64,000 nucleotides of DNA, taken from assembly GCA_003864495.1 (NCBI GenBank), contig PEDN01001352.1:1178001-1242000 (forward strand). The letters run 5' to 3'. This stretch comes from Nemopilema nomurai (taxonomy: Eukaryota > Cnidaria > Scyphozoa > Rhizostomeae > Rhizostomatidae). Each line of letters starts with the position of its first letter. The stretch's first letter is position 1. The translations under genes and the position numbers were made by a program. The notes beneath the pieces are model-generated. The model saw only the letters and a list, made by a program, of their open reading frames with translations. It was not told the DNA's origin and searched no databases. Shown here piece after piece: positions 1 through 34,600 of the stretch.

Positions 1-24190
<24,190 letters not shown>

Positions 24191-25762
24191 GTACAAGAAA
24201 CGACGAAAAGAAGCTGACTTTAATTTGCCTAATATTATAGTAGATGTTGTGAATCTTTGTTATGGGTGGCTTAATTATTTAATTTCTATTTGACTTTCGA
24301 ATATGAAGTTTTTGATGAAACAAAAACATTTGGCATATAAGAGGGTCATTTTAATTCCGGTTTTTCCTGAGCAAATGAGTTGTTTCACTTTTTGTGTTTG
24401 ATTATCAGAACACACAACTATTTGAACACTTTAGGGATGCTAGGACCAACCTTGTAGTTTGACCAATGCTGAGTTCGCCTACGTCTTCTTTTCTCTTTAT
24501 AATTATCTCAGTAATAATCAGCAACAAAATTAATTTGAAAACACAAAAGGACATCCAGTTTAAGGACTTGAGGCTTCTTTCTTGCTTCTCAGTTTGTATG
24601 TTGTCGATTGCCTAATTTTTTCATGAATCTGGACACTTCCTTTTAATGAAAGATGACCAGGTCTCCTCAATAGGGATAAATTGTGTAGTTAGCGTATTTA
24701 TCCTGGGCATGACATGCTTGGTGTTTAATATTTCTAAAGCTAGTTTGTCATCATCAGCTTTTCGCTTTTCTTGCGTTAGATAAAAACTGTGATGCTGAAA
24801 TATTTCTTCGCTATTTTCTTTTATTTAACACATCGGCCTTGGGTCTGATTTCCAAAATAGGAAATAGTTTTTGAAAGACCAACATGCAGTTTTAAACATG
24901 GAAAAATGGAACTAATTGGTTATTGGGTAATACTAATTCATCCGATGATTCGCCGCGATAGACTTGCAACTGGCTTGTGTGTATCTGTGAAATCTCTCGG
25001 TCGTTTCAATGAGGGGGAATTAAGTGGGATTTGTTACAGTGTTTATCTCTTATTAGGGAAAGAGCTCCCATATTCAGAAACTCCGTACAAGAATGTGATT
25101 ACGTGTAACCCTAGGATGCTAAAACTCACTTGATACTGTGACCAGCCTGTTTTTGATCAATGTTCCCTGTCATTGTGCTTCTGATACCAAGAAAACAGAA
25201 TTCATTTTTCATCTCTCAACCTTTTGCTAATGATGAATAAACCATCAAACTAATAAACAACTAGCAAATAGACAATCCTTTTTTAATTTTCTTAGCTTTC
25301 CAAAACAATGGCAAATGCAATTTGTGCAAGAAAATATAAAGCAGAAATCACACCCACTTGAAAGAGTGCAGTGAACAATATGCATTAAAGCATTTAAAAG
25401 CTTCTCGCCACTTCACTGCAGTAACCTTATGCATTGACAATCGAAAACCCTCTTCGCATACCCATGTTCTCCACGCACCGATCCGATCACATGGTTTTCA
25501 GCTCGAGGTTTAAAATCAAAACGAGGTGGTTTAGAGATTCCACCAATGTTTTACTTTTTTGATTGTAAAATGTGAGCTACATTGTAAATACATGGAAACT
25601 GAAATATTGCAGTTGTAGGTAAGAGATTTGCTTAATATTAAATTTACCTCTATTTGTAAGACGGTATTTTGCTTTCTATCGTGGAATATACACGTTTTCC
25701 TCATTTTCGTGCGGGAGAAGTCTGAAGTTATTTTCCTCCTAGGTTTCAAAAGCATTTCTAGT
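24191..25762. other. Interval between EML and WDR25
   Basis: No recognisable gene. The first part should be the EML 3' UTR. An AATAAA appears near 25231, but none is placed convincingly closer to the stop. A short open frame (24906-25133) has no family resemblance. Upstream coding sequence for the WDR25 N-terminus was sought here and not recognised; there is a plausible acceptor (cctcctag) ending at 25742. Confidence 0.5.
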
Positions 25763-28133
25763 ATGGCGGGAATTAGACCGTATGTTTCCAAAAGACAGAG
25801 GAAAGCAGACGAATCCAAGACATCTTCCTGGACAGAGCCAAAAAGGCTTTGCTCAGAAGAGACTTCACACAACAGAGATGATTCAGCCAAAGCTACAACA
25901 AAGAGCAGTGATGGGGCTATCCTTGATAATTCAACTTCTTTTCTGCAAAAACATGGGCAGCCACTGCCAAAAAGATGCGCCAATAAATTGAAATGCCACC
26001 AAAATGTTGTTAATCATATTCGATGGAATAATGGTGTGCAGAGCAGTTTGCTTGCAACAGCTAGTATGGACGGCTCCATTTTGATATTGAACTACGGTAG
26101 CAGTGGACTTGTCCTGCACGAAACTTTGAATAACCATGTGGGTGCAGTAAAAGACGTGAGATGGAGGTCCAATGATCAAGCCATTCTGAGTGGTGGCTAT
26201 GATAAGCATGCGAGGCTTACAGATACTGAGACGGGTTATTCACACTTTCTGTAGTTTTAATAAGTTGTTATCCAGATATAACAATAGTTTTGTCACGAAA
26301 AGCTGAAGGGCATGTGTCCAGAGCTACATATGATTTTGGTGTACAAGACAGAGGGCCTGATTTTGTGTAATTGTAGATATGCCAGCATGAAAGATAGACA
26401 GAGAGCTTATTATAAATAGTTGCCAAGCCCAGAGGTGATATTCTTGTTAAGATTTCATTCTTGAAAAAGTTAAGAAAAAGTGTATCATTATCATTTATTT
26501 TTAAGTGCTTATTATTTCCCTTTTTTCAGGAAAAGAAATATTTAACTTCAAGCACAAAGACTATGTCACTTCAGTTCTTTTCCATCCTGGACTCCAAGAT
26601 ATATTTCTGTCAGGAACCTTTTCTAGTGGAATATATGCAATAGATATGAAGTCTGGAAAGGTAAACTGTTTAATTTATTATTTAAACTGTTCAAACTGGT
26701 TTATTTGGAAACTGGTTTAAACTGGTAAACTGTTTAATTTATTATTCAAACTGTTTAGAAAAATATTTTTGGCCTAGAAAATAAACCTAGAAACCTATCT
26801 AACTGCATTTTTAGTGCATGTTAATATCAGTATTGTAGTTTTAGAAGGCACCATAACTGCAAGAATTTACAGCCAGACAATCGCTTATTATCATTTTGGT
26901 TATTGCAACTTCTATCCATAATGTTTAAGTGCAAAAGAAGAATGCAACATGTGACTTAGATATTCAAAGTTTTTGAGCATCTTTTTATTACCTATTATCT
27001 GCCTGTACACTTTTGTGCCAATTTTGATTATTATCTTTTATGTGTTTGTCTTTGTTAACATGACTAACTAAAGTCTAGTATTATTTCAGTTTTTGTGATC
27101 ATGTTGCATAGAAAAAGCTTTGGGATGTAGCACCAGATTTGTTTTTCGTTTCAGGAAGTGCATCATTATAAATCATTTTTTGGCCAAATCCAAGATCTTA
27201 TTTTTCATCCAAATGGTGAAACATTTTACTCTGCAGCTGAAATTTTGAAAAGGAACTCAATGGACAAAGCTATAGTGGCTTGGGACTTTAAGACCACAGC
27301 AATAATTTCAAACCAGATTTCTCAAGTAAGTTTGCAGATTTTTTTCTGTTTGGGGTTATAAACGCACAGTTTTATGATCTTCTATAAAGCTTATTTGACA
27401 ATTTTCTTCACAATGCTCTTAGAAGGGATTTCCCATTACTATTTATAGTAGAAGTTTATATTTTTTGCACTATATATCCTGTTTCATTTTTGGGTTTTAC
27501 TATCAATTGTTGTTAACAACTATAAAATTACAGAAAAAGAATAGAGAAATAGCTGCTAATATTTAACTAATTACCTTGATTCTCTTACTACCTAGGAGGT
27601 TTTTGGCTGTTCATGTTTACAAAACCACCCAGTTGATCCAGTTTTTCTGGCACAATATGCAACTGGCTACATTTCAATATTTTCACATGTCTCTCCATAC
27701 AAGTTGAACAAATATAAAAGATTTGAAGGCCATCAGGTGCGTTTCTAAATTAAAATTTAATTTTGTAAACTAAAGTTCATTATAAAATATAGAAGGTCAT
27801 GATAGAAAAAAATTTTGTTCAATAGATGTTTTATTGAAACTGAGCAAGTTGATTTTTTTAGAGTTGTTAATTATCTCACTAATCATTCTTTGTTGTTGTT
27901 TTTATTTCTAGACAGGAGGATTTAATATTGGATTCTCTATCAGCAAAGATGGCAGATTTATAGCAAGTGGTGACAGAGATGGACAAATTCATATTTTCAA
28001 CTATGCCACCTCACATCTTCAAAAGACTCTCTCTGCCTTCTCTGGAGCATGCATGGATGTGGCATACCACCCAGTCTTGCCAAATGTTTTGGCATCTTGC
28101 TCATGGGATGGTGAGGTATCACTTTGGATGTGA
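25763..28133 (+). CDS. WDR25: WD repeat-containing protein 25
   Basis: Five exons join in phase: 25763-26234, 26530-26660, 27155-27325, 27596-27736, 27912-28133. They give 1137 nt and 378 residues. The protein is a WD40 beta-propeller related to the splicing factor CDC40/PRP17; the molecular role of WDR25 itself is poorly known. Visible WD features include LLATASMDG, ILSGGYDKHARLTDTETG, IVAWDFKTTAIISNQI, RFIASGDRDGQIHIF and VLASCSWDGEVSLWM, in the order expected for WDR25. The segment RPYVSKRQRK before the propeller also fits. Human WDR25 is about 544 residues, so either the disordered N-terminus is short here or an upstream exon is missing: an acceptor-like cctcctag precedes the chosen ATG by 20 bases. 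The first donor (gttatt) is weak. Confidence 0.9.
26661..26756 (+). repeat. 64-bp period duplication beginning at the donor of WDR25 exon 2
   Basis: The stretch gtaaactgtttaatttatta starts at the donor (26661) and recurs at 26725 with one later mismatch. Between the copies lie several aaactggttt steps. The second copy also carries a gtaaac donor-like site, but the frame meets a stop before it. Confidence 0.8.
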
Positions 28134-30189
28134 CTGGCACACATCAGCTCCACACTACAAAGGTAATAATGTATGTTGTTTTGTTACCTTAAGTGTTGGC
28201 CATGTTTTACCATTATAAATGAACTCAGACTGGAATCATGGTAATTGGCTCAGAATGTTTCCTTTTCCATTAGCAATTCTTATCTAAATGGTAAATCATC
28301 ATGTGTGGTTGAAGTAAGAAGTCAGCTAATTAATATCATCATATAATTTTTAGTTTCATATAAAAGAAGCGTTGCAGATACAAAATACAAAACTTCTGAA
28401 GCTGAATTATGTACTAACTGAATAAATAAACAGTTGTTTTCATAATGCTTTACATTTATATCTTACAATGCAAAATAGGATTTTACACATTAGAAAATTC
28501 CCTGCATCTTATCATCTCAACACAGTATACCAGGCCTGGCTTTGTTCCCTTTATTATTTCCTCTACCAATTTAACACTTCCTATTATCTTCTCACCCTCT
28601 TGGTCTTTGGTTCACAAGGTAAATTATAACTTTTCAATAAAGTAATTGAAGTCAGGTCCTTTTTTAGAGCTTTCGATGCTTGGAAGCTGAGTTGCCTGTT
28701 GATGAAGCTTCAATTATCTTCTGGTGTTAGGCGCTCTCTTGGTGCTTGTTTTCATTCCCGGTTTTGTTTTCAACCACCAAGCCTGGTTCTCTTGATGATT
28801 TCCCTTTTTATCTTTACTTCAAAGATATGTGGTTGTCATTAACACCAAAGCCTTCTGCCCTGTCACTATCTTGCTTACCCAACCCAAAGCTCTGCTCTTC
28901 AAGTAATAGTCATAATCATTTCGTATATTTTCGATGGAGAACAGTAGGTACAATATATAACACATCATTGGTTGTTATAATCGTTTTCCCCTTTTGTTTT
29001 ATTCTCAAAGCCTCTTGCTTTAGTCCAAACGTATACAATTTCTTTTTACAGACGGTCCCACACATTTTGTATTGTAAACCAGTTTTATGTACTTTAGGGG
29101 CAGAAACTTTCGCGGGCAAAAAGTTTCGTGGTTTTCGCGTTTTTTGGCATTTGTCGCGAAAGTTTCTCCCAAGGCATATTCTAAATTCGAATTTCGCGAA
29201 AGTTTTTTGCTCGCGATATTACAGAAATTTTTTTCACACGCTAAAGTTTTTTCATCCAACTGTTTTTTCACTTCTTCAGTTATTTGCGTTGCTGTTCTTT
29301 AATCACCCCAATCTTTTTTTTCTCGCGAAACTTTCTGCCCCTGAAGTTTTGTAAAAATGTCCCTCCTGACATCAACAAAAAGGTGATTTACCACCCACCT
29401 GTTCAAATTCTTATGGCCAGGCCTGGTATATATTTAATTTACAATCACATAATTACAGCCCCATGCAACTTAAATACATTCTGGAAAGTGTAGGTCTTGG
29501 TGCATATAATGTTTTTAAATATGTACATAGAAGATGGCACAAAATTATTTATACATGCCGACACAAATGCCCTGTAGTATTACTTCTATTTTCATCATCA
29601 CTTCTGTTGCTAAATGTATTTGAATTATTAACAATGTCCACATACTCGACGCATATTGGCAATGAAATATATGGTTCACGTTTTCATTTCAATGCTTAAT
29701 ATTATTCGCACTGCACTTTCCTGAATCTGGAAATATTTTTATGCATTGTGATTTGAAAGGAAGTTTGAATGATTATCCAGTATATTGGAAGATTTAATTG
29801 AGTACTTATTTATTTGTAGGAAAATCGACAACACCTACAGAAAAAATACTAATATCCCATGTCGAAGGTAAATGTTTTATGAAATGATCTTTTGTATACT
29901 TCAGCTTGATACAGGAAGCTGCGAACAGTGTATCCCAGTTGTATTTGTTGGTTAGTTCAAATTGTGTACGATGAGTCGGCGCGCTCTCTCTCTCTAGTTA
30001 AGGTTGTCTTATGAAATCTTAGATACGCAAGGCATTCAATTCTTCAATGCCCTACATATAACTAATTAATTATAATATAATTACAAATAATATACATATA
30101 ATTACAAATCAATTTGGGAGAGCAATTCGGTGAAACGTTTCTTTCATTACCTTCCTGGCAATGATTCTAAAAAAGTTGTCTTTTTGTTC
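28134..30189. other. Interval between WDR25 and the acyltransferase
   Basis: Apart from the inverted-repeat element at 29091-29347 I see no gene. A 202-codon open frame (28746-29354, +) runs into that element and has no family resemblance. The two flanking genes converge on this interval, so it holds both 3' UTRs. Confidence 0.5.
29091..29347. mobile_element. MITE-like element with ~26-bp terminal inverted repeats
   Basis: The left end actttaggggcagaaacttt and the reverse complement of the right end (acttcaggggcagaaagttt) match with two changes in the first 20 bases, and the match runs on for about 6 bases (tcgcg). The length is about 257 bp. The interior is dense in ttcgcg/cgcgaa steps, including further copies of the cgcgaaagttt motif in both orientations. 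No coding capacity and no clear target-site duplication were found. The shape is that of a non-autonomous DNA element; its family is not identified. Confidence 0.65.
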
Positions 30190-31692
30190 TTACTTCGCAT
30201 GAATGTTGACAGTTACAGTGTCGTTAACGTTTTGGTTAGTCTCCTCAGTGGATTTCTTCAATTCCAGGAGATTTCCAAGAAATAGCTGGCAAATCTCGCC
30301 AGGGTCCTCTAGTAACGCCGTGTCACTCTGTACACCGAAAACCAGCTGGTTGGCATACGTTCCAAATGAGAACGAGATTCCGATGTTGTCACGTGGTGGC
30401 GCCCAGAATGTAAACATATTCAAAGGACGGTCGCATATGGTGATTGGGTTTTGTGGACCTGGAACATTTGAGAAAACGGCAGTGGTCTTTTGACAAAGGA
30501 ATCTATTGAGTGGATCGAGCAGGGTGCTTGGCATGATAGATGTCATTATTGTCAAGGCGATCCCCATGAAGAAGGGCTCTCCCGAGGTCTTGACCTCATT
30601 GGTCCTGGCTTTGGTCTCGTTGAGCTGTAGAAGAGGATGCTGCAGTTTAGTTGGCAACTCGAAAAACATGACGGTGAGCCTATTTTGAAACTTAAGCGCC
30701 GCATCCCCCATGTTTGCTCGCAAGTCGATTGGTATTGAAACTTTGATATCTGTATTTATGGCCGCGTCCCGTTTGCGAAAAAATTCGACGAGCGTCGAGC
30801 TTAGTGCGCTGACCAGAACGTCGTTCACCGTGCAAAGCGCTTTGTTCTTTATGTCCTTCACGATGTCCAGGTCGATTGCTTCTGACCACGTGACTGCTTT
30901 CGTGCCCGCCAGGTCTTTGCCGTGTAGAATGGAATCGTCGCGCGATGTCGTCATCATGTTCACCATGAAATATGGCCCCCAAAACAGGCCTTTTATTCTC
31001 AAGAGTAGCCTGTTCCTTTCGGAGAATTTCCGCAATGGCGTCGTCTGTACCGCCGAGTCGGACAACTCGTTGGTGAGGAAGTTCGCCAGGCTGATTCCGT
31101 CCGCCATACAGTGATGCAGGCGCACGAGCAGCGCTGTTTTGAATATCTTGTCCTTGTCAAGGAAGGAGATGAGATTGTACTCCCATGGAGATTTGCTCAT
31201 GTTCAACTCCCGCGTGCAAAGCTCTGACACCAGATTCCGCAGCTCTGGCTCTGAGTTCACCAGCTTTGGCCATAGTTTGACGTGGTCTGTCATTGCAAAC
31301 AGCTCGTCCTCCACCCAGTAGCAGTGGAAAAAGCCTTTGAGAACTCGCTTTTTAGCCTTCGAGAACGGGTTGTCTTCGCCTTCATCATCCAGTCGCAGTT
31401 TCTTGTGCAGCGTCACCTTGAACTGGGCCAGGTCGATGTCTCCGCGGACGACAAGCAGCGCGTTGATGACGATGCGATTCTTCGGACTGTCCCTTAGCCA
31501 CAGTGCGTCGACGTTCCCGAGAGGCAATGCGTCATACTTGATTCTGTACAAAAGTTTCTCGCACATTTTGCAGAGATAATAAATAACAAACAAGTACCAT
31601 ATCAATGGTAGAATAACGAAGAGCAGCAAGTACCACAAGAGGACGCAGCAGATGGTCTCTAGGAAAAGAAGAAGCCTTGGATTTGTGTACAT
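30190..31692 (-). CDS. Wax ester synthase/diacylglycerol acyltransferase-type (WS/DGAT, WSD1-like) O-acyltransferase
   Basis: This single uninterrupted ORF of 500 residues fits the bacterial/plant WS/DGAT family, which joins fatty acyl-CoA to long-chain alcohols or diacylglycerol. Residues about 7-41 are strongly hydrophobic (one long or two short membrane segments), so ER anchoring is likely. The catalytic HHxxxDG motif is intact (HHCMADG, residues 193-199). The second family signature is TVNDVLVSALS (from about 288), and the C-terminal domain has SNVPGP (408-413) followed by the usual N-I-G-I-S-F-S-F-G segment (437-444). Family members run about 450-500 residues, so it looks complete. The N-terminal ATG at 31692 is the only one that keeps the membrane segment whole. 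Substrate choice cannot be read from sequence. It has no introns, unlike most neighbours. Confidence 0.92.
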   Translation of the reverse strand: MYTNPRLLLFLETICCVLLWYLLLFVILPLIWYLFVIYYLCKMCEKLLYRIKYDALPLGNVDALWLRDSPKNRIVINALLVVRGDIDLAQFKVTLHKKLRLDDEGEDNPFSKAKKRVLKGFFHCYWVEDELFAMTDHVKLWPKLVNSEPELRNLVSELCTRELNMSKSPWEYNLISFLDKDKIFKTALLVRLHHCMADGISLANFLTNELSDSAVQTTPLRKFSERNRLLLRIKGLFWGPYFMVNMMTTSRDDSILHGKDLAGTKAVTWSEAIDLDIVKDIKNKALCTVNDVLVSALSSTLVEFFRKRDAAINTDIKVSIPIDLRANMGDAALKFQNRLTVMFFELPTKLQHPLLQLNETKARTNEVKTSGEPFFMGIALTIMTSIMPSTLLDPLNRFLCQKTTAVFSNVPGPQNPITICDRPLNMFTFWAPPRDNIGISFSFGTYANQLVFGVQSDTALLEDPGEICQLFLGNLLELKKSTEETNQNVNDTVTVNIHAK

Positions 31693-34600
31693 TGTGACAG
31701 CGTTCAGGATTCGTCGCTTGACATTCAGCTAAACGTATTCATCAGCTATCTTGGAACTCCAATATGACTGCTGACAGACTGCTGTCAAGACGTGTTGCCC
31801 AGTCTACAACAAAGATTGAAACTTTAGTCAGAATTCTCCGCAGCACTTGATTTGTTTACGCTACACCCTGGGTATGTTTTGTGGGTCACTCCTTACATGG
31901 AGTTGGCGTCATTGTGCGACTTGCGGCTGATCACATGTCATTGCTGTGCACGTGCTTTGATTAGAATGTTCATAACAAGACATTTTCACCCCAGTAGAGG
32001 ACACTAATATCACTTGATAGTTCCGTCTGAAGACTTTTCATAATCCTTGTACGCTTGTTAATTGAGCGAGTATTGCGCATCGCGATTAAGGGCTAGGGCA
32101 ACAATTTGACATTTCTTGCATCTATCGAGCAATACTAATTTTCATTGTTTTATTTAAAAACAGTGCAATTTTCTTTTTATTTAAGTATCTCCGAGAACAG
32201 TTCTTCTGACATTTCTTCAAACTTGTTTATTTTGTAATTAAAATTTTACTGCATTTTGTCACTTGACGCAGTTTTTAGCAACAGCTGCTCTATAGATTTT
32301 TACAGTTTTTAGCAACTCAGTCTGTTGAGTACAAAAACATGGTATACCCTTTTATGAACTGTTAGTGGTATAAAGAAGTCCATGCTTTATTTTCCAATGT
32401 AAAATTTGGTCCACTTCACTTTCCAGTGCAAATGTCTTGCACCATTTTCTCCCCACTGTTTTAACACACTGGATTACCGGGACAGGAATCGTTAAAAGTA
32501 GAAACAGTGTAATTTTGTCGAAATGTTAAAGCGATTGTTGAAGATTTTTTTACCTGTAGGTTATGCTGAGCATCGCACACCAAAGAACGAAAACCAAAAT
32601 GTGCCATATGTAATAGAAAGTCGGTGCAGTGGGGTTTCTTGGGCCTAGTCAGGATATATGGCAATCTCTAAGTTTCTGCTTGTGCATGTGCAGGATCTAA
32701 AGGCTTTTTCAATATTTTGTCTAGATGAAAATAGGCCAGCATTGTGTCAGAACCTTCGATCAAAGCATCCACTCCCGAATGAATGTTCCTGCTGCATAGA
32801 TTGTGTGCTTTGTGTCGTGTCTTAATTGTTTACACTCAGGACAATTATCAGACAATTACAACTGAACTGGATAACTGTATCATCATTATTTCGATACTGT
32901 GATTGGCATTCTGAGGTGGAATGGCCCAGTTCTCCAAGGCTTGCCACGGCTGCTGGCTCGTTTTAGCTTGTTTGATGCAATGGAACTAAAACCACAGGCC
33001 TTTCGACGTAGCATTATGCTTAACTCCACTAGCAAGAGAGACACTGTTATTCCATTAGAGTTCGCTCTTCTGTCCTGGTGCATATTATCAAACCCCAATT
33101 AGTACTTTAGAAAATTATGCTTAGCATAGAAAACCTGAAAATTCATAACTGTTTGAGAATGTCTATTTATTACACTGGGGACGTTCTTGAGATTTTTGGG
33201 GGTTTTTAATTATTTTGGGGGGACTTTGGCTATTTTTTAGATTGAAGGGGGACATCGTACAAATAAAGCATTATGTAATTATTGTCAGGTATGAAAGGAG
33301 GATATGAAAGTTTTACACCCCATCCTCTATGGTGAACAGCTTCTTATAGTCTCATTATGATTCGTCTAATTAACGAAGTTTTCGCGTGTTCTATTTTACT
33401 AAATTTGAATTCATCCAAATCAATGCATTGAGATGAAAGCGGGGCCTGCTCATTGGCTATTGGTAGCTGTTAAAAACGGCGTTTTGAGAGCCAGGGTCCC
33501 AAAGAAAGACCACCAAAGAACAAAAATAACTTTTTTTAAACTCCATGTGTTCTCAAAGAATAGGAGCCAAGTCGAACCTGTTGGGCTTATTACGCACATC
33601 TATTGTTCAGTTTGTTTTCAAAGCATTCCTTTTTGCGAGTGATCCCGTAACATCGCTCGCAAAAGTGTTTACATGTAATGATGATCTGTTATAATGAAGC
33701 CCTAAGCTTCTAAATCTCTATTTCATCTCTCAGTGCTGCTCTTAACGGCTTTCACAGTCGCTGCATTCCCTAAGCTTTTTTTAAAACGTCAAAGCACAAA
33801 ATGCACGAATGCTATCGTGGTTATTTCGAATTATCATCCCGAGAAGTTGCCCGGTACCCAGTCGGGGCGTGTTTTTAAAAGGGGTGCTTCAAAACACGTG
33901 GGGCTGATTGCTTTTCCACAAGAGCACGCTCATACGCCAAGATATGTCCTTAGAAACCCGAAAGAGTTAAGAAAGCTGGCTTCGCAAATTACCTACTTAG
34001 GAATGTTTGAACAACCTAAAGTATTGCATATGTTTTACTGTTGTAAATAGAGGGTAAAGGCTAATCCCGTATTCGGTAATGAACGTTTAGAAATGCTCCG
34101 TTAGAGACACACCTTCATGAACCACGTCGTCATGTGGTAGGGTGGCCAGTCCCTTTCCATCCCACCTCTTACCTCCCTCCCTAGCAACCGTTTTATTAGC
34201 AGAAATTCGATAGCCCGCTTAATAAATGGCACCTAGATTCGAGCTGTTCAGAAAACGTTTATTGGTAATAAAAGTAGAAAATAACATACGACTGCATTTA
34301 ACTCTTGAGCCTCGACAAAGCAGACCTGCCTTTACTCTTCTCTTCCGCGTTCATTCGTCTGTTTTCTAGCTTCACTTTTTCCGCTGTTTTCTTTCGCTGC
34401 TTTCTCTCCCCTAACAAACAGCAAACAAAACTTCATTGTAGTGGTCTTTACAAAATGTGACGTCACTAAGACATGAAATATTTTATCATTCTAATTATGC
34501 GTCCCAATTCCTTTTGAATTTTGAATAATGGCTTGCCAATAGCATTTCTTAAAACCCAGCACCTTCAAAACCACTCCATCTTCATTGACCTATAAATAGC

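Noticed and set aside
28746..29354. 202-codon plus-strand open frame
   Set aside because: Low-complexity Phe/Ser/Leu composition, no family resemblance, and its 3' part is the inverted-repeat element.
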